Origin: CAVPEW01 sp050247895
GTDB lineage: Bacteria; Actinomycetota; Acidimicrobiia; Acidimicrobiales; VFJN01
Direction of reading: 5' to 3'
Length of the DNA stretch: 8,544 nt
Assembly: GCA_050247895.1 (NCBI GenBank)
Contig: JBFWTJ010000169.1
Span: 1-8,544, forward strand
This document shows, piece after piece, positions 1 to 5,543 of the stretch. The notes under the pieces were generated by a model, which was not told where the DNA came from, did no database searches, and saw only the letters and a list, made by a program, of their open reading frames with translations. The position numbers and the translations under genes are program-made. Each line of letters starts with the position of its first letter. Position 1 is the stretch's first letter.

Positions 1-2
1 TC

Positions 3-1247
3 GACGGGCGACCCGCCGCCTCGCCGTGGTCGCCCCGGGTGGCGACCTTCCTCGCCGTCGAGGCCCTCAGCGCCATCGGCTCCTGGGCCACCCTCATCAC
101 GGTCTGGGGCTACGCCGCCTACGAGTACGACGCCACCGCCGCGGAGGTGTCGTACTTCGGTCTCGCCTTCGCCATCCCCGCCGTCGTCCTCGGGCCCCTG
201 GTCGGCACGATCATCGACCGGATCGGACCGCGGGCGACCCTGGCGGTGGCCAAGGTCGTCGGCGTCGTCGCCGCCCTGGCCCTGCTGACCGCGGACGACT
301 TCCGCAGCCTGGCCCTGCTCAGCGCCCTCCACGGGGCTGCGTCGGCCTTCTCGCTCCCCGCGCTCCAGTCCATGCCGCCGCGGCTGGTCGGCGACGACCA
401 CCTGGCCCGGACCAACGCGCTCGTCTCGCTGACCGACGAGCTGGCCATCGTCCTGGGCCCCGCCGCGGCCGGCATCGGCATCGCCGCCTTCGGGTTCAAG
501 GGCGCCTTCCTGTTCGACGCCTGCACGTACGCCCTCGGACTGGTCGTCCTGCCCCTCGTCCGCCTGCACGAGCCCCAGGGCAAGGTCGACACCGACCCGC
601 CGGTCCGCCTGCGCGACGCGCTCGAGGGGTGGCGGTTGATCGCGCGCACCGACCTGCTCCGCCGGACCGTGGCCTGCACCTTCGCCGTGCACCTGCTCTA
701 CGGCCTCGCCCTGCTGGCCGAGCCCCTCTACGTGCGGGACGTCCTGCACCGCTCCGAGGACGTGTTCGCCGCGCTCCAGACGTCCTTCGGGATCTTCCTG
801 GTCGCCGGCGGGCTGATCGCCGCCCGGCTGGGCGATCGCCTGGCGTCGTTCGGCTGGGTCGCCCTCGGCGTCGCCGCGTCCGGCGCCTCGGCGCTCCTCT
901 ACCTGAGCACGCCCTCGATCGTGGTGGCCGTCGTCGGCGTCGCCCTGTGGGGCGTCGCCACCGCGGTGATCTCGGGCCCGTCGCGGACCCTGCTCCAGCG
1001 GGGGAGCCCCGAGGCGGCCCACGGCCGGGTCATCTCGGCCGACTTCGTCGCGGCCAACGGCGCCGAGCTCCTCGGGATCGCCTTCGCCGGCGTGCTCATC
1101 GGCCGGTTCGGGGTCCCCTGGGCCGTGGCCCTGCTCGCCGCCCCGATCGGCGCCGCCACGCTGGCCCTGGCGGTCGGCGAGCGCCGTCAGCGATCGGCCG
1201 GACCGGCTCGGGCCCGTTCGAGCCGCTCGGCCGGGTCCTGGCCGTAG
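3..1247 (+). CDS. MFS transporter (MFS_3-like exporter), 5' end outside window
   Basis: Major facilitator superfamily permease, probably a drug or metabolite exporter in the cytoplasmic membrane; the substrate cannot be read from sequence. The frame is open to the left edge. GTG at 39 is an internal candidate start, but it has no ribosome-binding site and the residues before it (ending SPWSPR) look like the usual lead-in to helix 1, so the true start is probably upstream. Numbering from GTG 39, a motif-A-like loop GTIIDRIGPR lies at residues 56-65 between helices 2 and 3. LARTNALVSL and VLGPAAAGIG (about 122-147) match the helix 4-5 region of MFS_3 proteins, and HGRVISADFVAANG (328-341) matches the second-half loop. 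Hydrophobic segments continue to about residue 380, giving roughly 10-12 helices. The basic tail after residue 380 is encoded by DNA shared with the opposing mtfA-like gene. Confidence 0.86.
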   Translation, partial: DGRPAASPWSPRVATFLAVEALSAIGSWATLITVWGYAAYEYDATAAEVSYFGLAFAIPAVVLGPLVGTIIDRIGPRATLAVAKVVGVVAALALLTADDFRSLALLSALHGAASAFSLPALQSMPPRLVGDDHLARTNALVSLTDELAIVLGPAAAGIGIAAFGFKGAFLFDACTYALGLVVLPLVRLHEPQGKVDTDPPVRLRDALEGWRLIARTDLLRRTVACTFAVHLLYGLALLAEPLYVRDVLHRSEDVFAALQTSFGIFLVAGGLIAARLGDRLASFGWVALGVAASGASALLYLSTPSIVVAVVGVALWGVATAVISGPSRTLLQRGSPEAAHGRVISADFVAANGAELLGIAFAGVLIGRFGVPWAVALLAAPIGAATLALAVGERRQRSAGPARARSSRSAGSWP

Positions 1248-1960
1248 TAGTCGCGCAGCAGGTCGTAGAGCTCGGGCCGCTCGTCGCGCAGCGCTGCCGG
1301 GCGGCAGAAGAACGTCTCGGTCGCCACCGCGAACAGCTCGCCCGGACCCGTCGCGGCGTAGTCGCGCAGCGGTCCGGCGACCCCGGCTCGCACCCGGCGC
1401 AGCTCCCGGGTGCAGACCCGGACCCAGCGCCGCCGGGTCGGCTCGTCGGGCAGGGGAGGGGTGCCGTCGACCAGGCCGTCGAGCATGTCCAGGGCGTGGG
1501 CCATCTCGTGGAGGACGACGTCTTGCCCCGCGGCCGGGTGGCGGGCGTTGCGGCGCACCTCGGGCCACGACAGCAGGATCGGTCCCCGGTCGTTGGCCTG
1601 GCCGACGATGGGGTGGGGGCCGCGGGTGACCGTCCCCGTCGCCGGGCCGGGCCGGGTCCCGCGCATGTCCATGGTCCCGCCGTGGACCACGATCGGGTCG
1701 GCGTGGCGCAGCAGGTCGAGGTCGAGGCCCAGCACCAGCAGGGCGGCCTGGGCCGACACCACCGTGCGCACCGTGTCGTCGAGGGCGAAGCCCCGGGCCG
1801 CCTCCCAGCGACGGGTCGCCGCGAACGCCGCCATCAGCTCGCCGAGGCGGGCCCGCTCGGCGTCGTCGAGGAGCCGCCAGTGGGCGACAGAGCGGTCGAC
1901 CACGGTGGCCCAGTCCGCCGGGAGGGTGGCGCCGCGGCCGCGGCGGCGTCGGAACAGCAC
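1187..1960 (-). CDS. mtfA: MtfA-family zinc-dependent peptidase (M90)
   Basis: Predicted cytosolic zinc metallopeptidase of 257 aa, close to the usual length of about 265 aa for MtfA (peptidase family M90). The zinc-binding helix is VVLHEMAHALDMLDG, with HExxH at residues 151-155. The glutamate expected as third ligand is E215 in ELFAVATETFF; the 60-residue gap from the second His fits the family. Upstream blocks typical of the family are IVVHGG (90-95) and ILLSWPEV (128-135). In E. coli, MtfA binds the repressor Mlc and so influences glucose uptake; that partner is not expected to be conserved here, so only the peptidase activity is transferred. The start is GTG at 1960. An ATG at 1968 is in another frame. 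The 3' end overlaps the convergent MFS gene by 61 bp, and the 5' end diverges from the DAC-like gene across 56 bp. Confidence 0.88.
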   Translation of the reverse strand: MLFRRRRGRGATLPADWATVVDRSVAHWRLLDDAERARLGELMAAFAATRRWEAARGFALDDTVRTVVSAQAALLVLGLDLDLLRHADPIVVHGGTMDMRGTRPGPATGTVTRGPHPIVGQANDRGPILLSWPEVRRNARHPAAGQDVVLHEMAHALDMLDGLVDGTPPLPDEPTRRRWVRVCTRELRRVRAGVAGPLRDYAATGPGELFAVATETFFCRPAALRDERPELYDLLRDYYGQDPAERLERARAGPADR

Positions 1961-1977
1961 GCGGCCATGGTCGCACC

Positions 1978-1994
1978 CCGCGGCCGGGCCGCGG
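1978..1994. promoter_or_regulatory. 17-bp inverted repeat between mtfA and the DAC-like gene, candidate operator
   Basis: CCGCGGCC-g-GGCCGCGG has two perfect 8-bp arms around one base, inside the 56-bp gap between the divergent starts at 1960 and 2017. Its position suits an operator shared by both promoters. No clear -10/-35 pair was recognised. Such GC-only palindromes can arise by chance in this genome, so the role is speculative. Confidence 0.3.
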
Positions 1995-2016
1995 TCGCTC
2001 GGTAGCCTTCGGGGCG

Positions 2017-2997
2017 ATGGCGTCGCACGACCCGGTCCGCCAGGCCAAGCGCGTCCGCCGTCTGGCCGAGGAGCTCGCCGACGAGGGCCTCGACCTGGAC
2101 CCCGAGGCGACGCCCGACGGCCTGGTCCTGTCCGAGATCGACCGCGCCCTGCACCCCCCGGTCCACGAGCGCCGGGTGGCGGGCACCGGCACCATCGTCG
2201 AGCCGGTCACCGACCCGGGGACCTGGTCGCCCCGCACCGAGCTCGAGGTCAATCGGGGCCCGGTGGGCGAGCAGCCCCTGGAGGCGCTGCGCCGCTTCGC
2301 CGACGGCCTGTCGAGCTGGCTCATCCGCCGGGTCGACGGCCGAGACGAGTGGCTGGTGTTCGACCGGCCGGCCGGCTCGGAGCGCGACCTGGTCGTGCTG
2401 GCCGACGTGTTCGGCGCGTCGATCGTCCAGCGCCACCCGTCGGGGGCCATCCGGGTCGTGGGCCGCTTCGGGGTGCTGCGCTGGGAGGGCCTCGAGTGGC
2501 ACCACGAGCCGCCCGTCGCCTCGTGGATCGACGCCGTGGGGACCTGCCAGGCGTCCCACGACCGCAGCGAGGTCGTCCAGGCCCTGCTGGAGTTCGCCGT
2601 GCACGACCTGGGCTCCCGGGGGATCGGCGCCACCCTCGTCTACCGGCCCGGCGACGGGCCCGAGGCGACGATCCAGGACCGGCTCCCGGCCCCGCCGCCG
2701 CTGAGCATCCTGCGGCCGTTGAGCCTCGCCCCCCTGCGCCACGCCCTGGCCCAGGTCGACGGGGCCGCGGTGTTCGACCGCGACGGGGTCCTGAGCCAGA
2801 TCGGCGTGCGGCTGGTGCCCTCCAGCCGGGCCGAGCGCGACGTGGAGGGCTACCGGGGGATGCGGCACACCTCGGGGGTCCGCTACAGCTACGACGACCC
2901 GGCCGCGACGGTGATCGTCGTCAGCGAGGACGGGCCCGTGTCGGTGCTGCGCAACGGCCGGCTCGTGGGCCGCTCGCCCGACGTCGCCGAGGGCTGA
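2017..2997 (+). CDS. DisA_N/DAC-domain protein, putative diadenylate cyclase
   Basis: A 326-aa protein whose C-terminal part (about residues 185-320) resembles the diadenylate cyclase domain, which makes c-di-AMP from two ATP. Seen directly: LLEFAVHDLGSRGIGATLVY (190-209) as the first helix and strand; the DGA motif (248-250) in QVDGAAVFDRDG; GMRHTSGVRYSYDD (281-294) where DisA and CdaA carry GTRHRxA; and VIVVSEDGPVSVLRNGRL (299-316) as the closing strands. The DGA-to-RH spacing of about 35 residues matches the family. The third residue of RHR is Thr, so activity is likely but not certain. Residues 1-180 form an unrecognised N-terminal region with a charged start and a possible alpha/beta domain (about 85-165). 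No membrane helices, HhH DNA-binding domain or signal peptide are seen, so it is neither CdaA nor full-length DisA. ATG 2017 is used, with only a weak upstream GGGGC as ribosome-binding site. Confidence 0.78.
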   Translation: MASHDPVRQAKRVRRLAEELADEGLDLDPEATPDGLVLSEIDRALHPPVHERRVAGTGTIVEPVTDPGTWSPRTELEVNRGPVGEQPLEALRRFADGLSSWLIRRVDGRDEWLVFDRPAGSERDLVVLADVFGASIVQRHPSGAIRVVGRFGVLRWEGLEWHHEPPVASWIDAVGTCQASHDRSEVVQALLEFAVHDLGSRGIGATLVYRPGDGPEATIQDRLPAPPPLSILRPLSLAPLRHALAQVDGAAVFDRDGVLSQIGVRLVPSSRAERDVEGYRGMRHTSGVRYSYDDPAATVIVVSEDGPVSVLRNGRLVGRSPDVAEG

Positions 2998-3005
2998 GAG
3001 GGGTG

Positions 3006-3023
3006 CGGGCGGGGCCGCGCCCG
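3006..3023 (+). terminator. Weak hairpin just after the DAC-like gene
   Basis: CGGGCG (3006-3011) pairs with CGCCCG (3018-3023) around a 6-nt loop, 8 nt after the TGA of the DAC-like gene. There is no T tract. It is a candidate terminator by position, but short GC stems are common here. Confidence 0.3.
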
Positions 3024-3050
3024 TCGCCGCGGGACGGTCCGGTCCGGGCC

Positions 3051-3079
3051 TTGACCGAGGAGCTTCGCGGGCAGACACT
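3051..3079 (+). promoter_or_regulatory. Promoter-like site TTGACC-N17-GACACT
   Basis: TTGACC (3051-3056) matches five of six bases of the -35 consensus. Seventeen bases later GACACT (3074-3079) is a loose -10. It would point rightwards into the hairpin-bearing intergenic region and away from any recognised start codon, so it could only drive an RNA or a very short peptide. Confidence 0.25.
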
Positions 3080-3164
3080 GAGGTCGTCAGATCATCATGG
3101 TGGAGGTGGTTCCCGTGGTGAGGAGCGACCTGGTCGACGAGCGTTCACCGCCTCGTTGAGAGGT

Positions 3165-3183
3165 CTCGCACTCGATGTGCGAG
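3165..3183. repeat. Inverted repeat (7-bp stem, 5-nt loop)
   Basis: CTCGCAC (3165-3171) and GTGCGAG (3177-3183) are perfect complements around TCGAT. The hairpin sits mid-intergenic, not beside a stop codon, so it is not an obvious terminator. It may be an operator or part of a structured RNA. Confidence 0.45.
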
Positions 3184-3257
3184 CAACAGGCATGCGAACC
3201 GTGCACCGAGCGGCCAGACGCACAGAGCACGGACGACGACGACGGGACGGACGGGAC

Positions 3258-3281
3258 CTCGCCGGCTCAGGGACCGGCGGG
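3258..3281. repeat. Inverted repeat (8-bp stem with one G-U, 8-nt loop)
   Basis: CTCGCCGG (3258-3265) pairs with CCGGCGGG (3274-3281), with one wobble pair and a CTCAGGGA loop. It is one of several hairpins in the same intergenic stretch and has no known role. Confidence 0.35.
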
Positions 3282-3395
3282 AGAGGCGAAGGCCGGCCTG
3301 CCCGAGCCCGCGGATCGTCGCCGCGCTCTGCTGAGACGAACCGAGGGTACGCACCGGTCTGCGGGGACATGCCCTACAACACGAGGGAGAGGGTG

Positions 3396-3420
3396 GCTGC
3401 GGGGCCCACGGCCCCGCAGC
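3396..3420 (-). terminator. Strong 11-bp hairpin, likely terminator of the caspase-CHAT operon
   Basis: GCTGCGGGGCC (3396-3406) and GGCCCCGCAGC (3410-3420) are perfectly complementary around a 3-nt loop. The stem begins 28 nt beyond the CHAT stop codon on the minus strand. Neither flank has a T tract, so it would be the U-less type of hairpin terminator often proposed in actinobacteria. The symmetrical stem could also stop transcripts arriving from the left. Confidence 0.6.
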
Positions 3421-3448
3421 GCCGCGTCCGGGGGGGGGTGCCCGGGGA

Positions 3449-4618
3449 TCAGACCGCCTCGGCCACGAAGTCCGGTCGGGGCCGCTCGCCGAGCGACCCG
3501 GTGGCCACGTCGCCGTAGAACACGGCACCGACCACGGCCAGGTCGGTGGCCCGCTCGAAGTGGACCCGCACCGCGGCCCGGGCCTCCGACACGGCCAGCC
3601 CGGCCTCCCAGCGGGCCACCAGCGTGTCGTAGAAGGCCTCGGCGAAGGTGGCCGCGGTGTGGTCCCGGACCGGCCACGAGAAGCCGAGGTACGCGGCGCA
3701 GCCCGCGCCCAGCGCGGCCGCGGGCAGGCCCCGGTCCCGGGTCGCCACCAGGCCCCGGCCGGCCGCGACGCGCGCCGACGTGCACGACGTGTTGACGACC
3801 ACCGCCGGCGGCTTGGCCCACGGCAGGTCCGACAGCGCGTCGCCGTCGAGCCAGGTGTCGGCCAGCTTGAAGCCCGCGCTCGACGGCATGTCCTCGTCGA
3901 AGCGCCCGTGGCCGGCGAGGTGCAGCACGTCGAACTCCCGGTCCCGCACGCGGCCCCGCAGCCCGGCCAGGGTGGCCCGGCCCCCGACGAGGGTCGACAC
4001 CTCGACCTCGATCCCGGCCCGGGTGCCGGCCAGGCCGGTGAGCTGGTCCACCTCCCGGCGCGTCGCGGCGAGGTCCTTGGCCGGTGCGACGACCAGGATC
4101 CGCACCGCGGGCGACTCGACCCGCGGGTCGCGCCCGGCCCGGGGTCGCGCCGTCGAGGACACCAGGCGGCCCATCGGCGTGGTCGTCACCGCGGGGCCCT
4201 CCCCGTCGACGCCGGTCAGCAGCTCCCAGGGCACCGCGGCCAGCGTCTCGTCCACGCCGACCAGCAGCGCGGTGGGATCCAGGTCGGCCAGCAGGCCCGC
4301 GCCCTGGGTGCCCAGCACCCGGGACCGCAGGAGCCGGCCCAGCCGGTCGACGGTGGTCCGGGCCCCGGCCGCGGTGAGCCCCTGGCCCGCGCTCCACCGG
4401 TGCAGGTCGGCCACGCCGTCGCGCAGGCGGGACAGGTCCGCGGCCGACAGCGCGGCCGACCGCTGCCAGGCGATGCCCGCGCCCTCGCGCAGGACGCGCA
4501 CGTCCAGGCCGACGCCACCCGCGCCCCGGGTGCGGGGCCGGCGGGCGATCCAGAGGTGGACGGTCCGGGGCAGGGCCACGCCGCCCCCGCCCGGTGCGCC
4601 GCTGAAGACGCCGATCAC
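3449..4618 (-). CDS. CHAT-domain protease (caspase-fold), TPR-less
   Basis: A 389-aa CHAT protein, a caspase-fold cysteine peptidase family (clan CD). The start is GTG 4618, whose last two bases lie in the caspase TGA (GTGA overlap), implying translational coupling; this start gives VIGVFSGAPG. An upstream in-frame ATG at 5116 would merely read through the caspase gene. Residues 1-110 form a short N-terminal region without recognisable TPRs. The domain then shows VPWELLTG (129-136), the typical CHAT PWE block; ILVVAPAKDL (174-183) as a core strand; FDVLHLAGHG (229-238) with predicted catalytic His237; AVVVNTSCTSA (272-282) with predicted Cys279; GCAAYLGFSWPV (306-317) and the terminal helices ending near VFYGDVA (366-372). 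Both dyad residues are present, so it is probably active. There are no membrane segments. The target is unknown; the coupled caspase is the obvious candidate partner. A hairpin terminator follows. Confidence 0.88.
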   Translation of the reverse strand: MIGVFSGAPGGGGVALPRTVHLWIARRPRTRGAGGVGLDVRVLREGAGIAWQRSAALSAADLSRLRDGVADLHRWSAGQGLTAAGARTTVDRLGRLLRSRVLGTQGAGLLADLDPTALLVGVDETLAAVPWELLTGVDGEGPAVTTTPMGRLVSSTARPRAGRDPRVESPAVRILVVAPAKDLAATRREVDQLTGLAGTRAGIEVEVSTLVGGRATLAGLRGRVRDREFDVLHLAGHGRFDEDMPSSAGFKLADTWLDGDALSDLPWAKPPAVVVNTSCTSARVAAGRGLVATRDRGLPAAALGAGCAAYLGFSWPVRDHTAATFAEAFYDTLVARWEAGLAVSEARAAVRVHFERATDLAVVGAVFYGDVATGSLGERPRPDFVAEAV

Positions 4619-5418
4619 GACGGCACCGGCGTGAAGGCCCGCCGCCGCTTGAGGCGGGCCCGGCCCTCGAGCTGGGGGACCTGCGAGTAGCCGGCCAGGG
4701 CCAGGTCGGCCCGGACCCGGGCGTGGAGCCGCTGCCAGGAGATCCGGCCCCGGGCGGCCCGGATCTGGCGCAGGGCGAAGGTCGACATCGCTCCGCCCCA
4801 GACGCCGTCGATCAGGTCGTCGGCCGACTCCTCGTCGTCGCGGCAGCCGGTGAGCAGGATCTCGGTCATCGACCGCTCGGTGCGCGGCGAGGGCCGCTTG
4901 CGGGCCCGCAGCACGTCGATCTCCGGTCGACCGATCCGGGCCGGGGGCAGGGTCCGGGGCCGGCGGGTCCCGGGCTCCTCCCCGCCGGGCAGGTCGCGGG
5001 TCGCGGTGCCCGAGTAGCAGGAGTCGAGGACCACGGCCACGGTGGCACCGGTGGGCACGGTGTCGAGCAGCACCCGCAGCTCGTCGTCGAGGATCACCTC
5101 GTCGCGGGTGTCCCACGGGCAGATGGCCTCGTCGTAGACCTCGTCCCCGCCCTCCTCGCCGGCCACGTAGGTGCCGTGACCGGCGTAGGTGAACACGCCG
5201 ACGTCACCCGGTCCCAACCCGTCGACCAGCCGCTCGATGCCGCCGAGCACCGCGGCCCGGGTCGCCTTGCGGTCGGTCAGGACGGTCACCTCGCCCTCGT
5301 CGAAGCCGGCCAGCTCGACCAGGACCCGGGCCCAGCCCCGGGCGTCGTTCACCGCGCCCCGCAGATCCGCGTCCTGCAGGGGGTAGTCGTCGATCCCCAC
5401 GCACAGCGCTCGCCTCAT
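4615..5418 (-). CDS. Metacaspase-like caspase-family protease (peptidase C14)
   Basis: A 267-aa predicted cytosolic cysteine protease of the caspase/metacaspase fold. It opens with MRRALCVGIDDYP, the first core strand and loop of C14 peptidases, followed by LRGAVNDARGWARVL (19-33). The dyad is clear: His81 in FTYAGHGTYV and Cys134 in VVLDSCYSGTA. EAICPWD (97-103) and LTGCRDDEESADD (189-201) are further metacaspase signatures; bacterial metacaspases usually cleave after Arg or Lys. Residues 141-182, between the Cys and the GCRDD block, hold twelve Arg/Lys and could be an autoprocessing linker. ATG 5418 is chosen over GTG 5439 because AGGAGG (5424-5429) sits five bases before it and it puts the conserved strand at the N-terminus. 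It is first in the operon, overlaps the CHAT start by 4 bp, and diverges from the SARP gene across 125 bp. Confidence 0.9.
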   Translation of the reverse strand: MRRALCVGIDDYPLQDADLRGAVNDARGWARVLVELAGFDEGEVTVLTDRKATRAAVLGGIERLVDGLGPGDVGVFTYAGHGTYVAGEEGGDEVYDEAICPWDTRDEVILDDELRVLLDTVPTGATVAVVLDSCYSGTATRDLPGGEEPGTRRPRTLPPARIGRPEIDVLRARKRPSPRTERSMTEILLTGCRDDEESADDLIDGVWGGAMSTFALRQIRAARGRISWQRLHARVRADLALAGYSQVPQLEGRARLKRRRAFTPVPS

Positions 5419-5423
5419 CCCGC

Positions 5424-5429
5424 CCTCCT
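5424..5429 (-). promoter_or_regulatory. Ribosome-binding site of the caspase gene
   Basis: On the minus strand AGGAGG stands five bases before ATG 5418. It decides the start in favour of that ATG rather than the in-frame GTG at 5439, which lies upstream of this site. Confidence 0.85.
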
Positions 5430-5446
5430 CAGCGACCACCCGCGAC

Positions 5447-5458
5447 CCGCCGCGGCGG
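5447..5458. repeat. 12-bp perfect palindrome in the divergent promoter region
   Basis: CCGCCGCGGCGG reads the same on both strands. It lies on the caspase side of the divergent gap, about 30 bp before its ATG, where a repressor or roadblock could act. It is GC-only, so chance is a real alternative. Confidence 0.3.
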
Positions 5459-5464
5459 ATCGAG

Positions 5465-5482
5465 ATCCCTGAGCGCAGGGAT
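5465..5482. promoter_or_regulatory. ATCCCTG-N4-CAGGGAT inverted repeat, candidate operator
   Basis: Perfect 7-bp arms (5465-5471 and 5476-5482) flank AGCG. Unlike most palindromes here it includes A/T bases, so it is less likely to be compositional chance. It is near the centre of the divergent gap and just upstream of the AT-rich patch, placing it over a possible -35 region of the SARP promoter. YYGAG-like elements TCGAG (5460-5464) and CTGAG (5469-5473), 9 bp apart, overlap it; SARPs are known to bind short direct repeats of this kind. Confidence 0.5.
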
Positions 5483-5501
5483 GTCGGGGTGCAATAGCTT
5501 T

Positions 5502-5512
5502 GCGCCTGGCGC
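5502..5512. repeat. GCGCC-T-GGCGC inverted repeat in the SARP leader
   Basis: Two 5-bp arms flank a single base downstream of the possible SARP -10. It may be a minor operator half-site pair or chance. Confidence 0.25.
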
Positions 5513-5529
5513 GGGCGTGGGTGGACACG

Positions 5530-5536
5530 AAGGAGG
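5530..5536 (+). promoter_or_regulatory. Ribosome-binding site of the SARP gene
   Basis: AAGGAGG lies seven bases before GTG 5544. It supports that start over the in-frame ATG at 5481, which falls in the candidate operator and has no comparable site. Confidence 0.85.
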
Positions 5537-5543
5537 CGGGCGG

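Larger units (their letters stand above)
2998..3448. other. 451-bp intergenic region without a convincing gene
   Basis: This stretch separates the stops of the convergent DAC-like and CHAT genes. It is more mixed in composition than its neighbours (for example the GAC-rich run near 3230-3257). It contains a promoter-like site near 3051, hairpins at 3006-3023, 3165-3183, 3258-3281 and 3396-3420, and a G9 tract at 3430-3438. Open frames crossing it run into the antisense of the CHAT gene and look like shadows. I compared it by eye with tmRNA, RNase P RNA, SRP RNA and the ydaO c-di-AMP riboswitch and saw no match. Confidence 0.6.
5419..5543. promoter_or_regulatory. Divergent promoter region of the caspase and SARP genes
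   Basis: A 125-bp gap between opposite-facing starts. Both genes have near-ideal ribosome-binding sites inside it. The centre has a small AT-rich patch, GCAATAGCTTTGC (5491-5503), unusual in this DNA and a likely melting region; TAGCTT (5495-5500) fits the loose TAnnnT -10 pattern for the SARP gene. Around it are the inverted repeats at 5447-5458, 5465-5482 and 5502-5512. Exact promoters cannot be fixed by eye. Confidence 0.6.

Noticed and set aside
26..2005. 659-codon plus-strand open frame
   Set aside because: Arg/Pro/Gly-rich translation in the wrong frame across the MFS and mtfA genes; no domain; a typical shadow in high-GC DNA.
1834..3078. 414-codon minus-strand open frame opposite the DAC-like gene
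   Set aside because: Antisense of a gene with clear DAC motifs; no recognisable motifs of its own.
3095..3370. 91-codon minus-strand frame in the intergenic region
   Set aside because: Arg/Pro/Ser-rich low complexity, no ribosome-binding site, and located beyond the operon terminator.
2998..3448. tmRNA, RNase P RNA, SRP RNA or c-di-AMP riboswitch
   Set aside because: None of the conserved core sequences I know for these RNAs was seen by eye on the plus strand.
1410..3518. 702-codon plus-strand open frame
   Set aside because: Overlaps mtfA, the DAC-like gene and the intergenic region in a frame with low-complexity basic translation.
3175..3795. Plus-strand frame starting MCEQQACEPCTERP
   Set aside because: The first ~35 residues look protein-like (three Cys, an Asp run), but the ATG lies in a hairpin with no ribosome-binding site, and the frame reads through the terminator hairpin and G9 tract into CHAT antisense.
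4619..5116. N-terminal extension of the CHAT gene to ATG 5116
   Set aside because: The extension is the caspase gene read in another frame, with shadow-like Arg/Pro/Gly composition; the GTGA overlap gives a natural start.
5419..5439. GTG 5439 as caspase start
   Set aside because: It lies upstream of the AGGAGG site that precisely serves ATG 5418; the added residues VVAEEGG encode that site.
5481..5543. ATG 5481 as SARP start
   Set aside because: It lies in the inverted repeat with no ribosome-binding site; GTG 5544 has AAGGAGG at ideal spacing.
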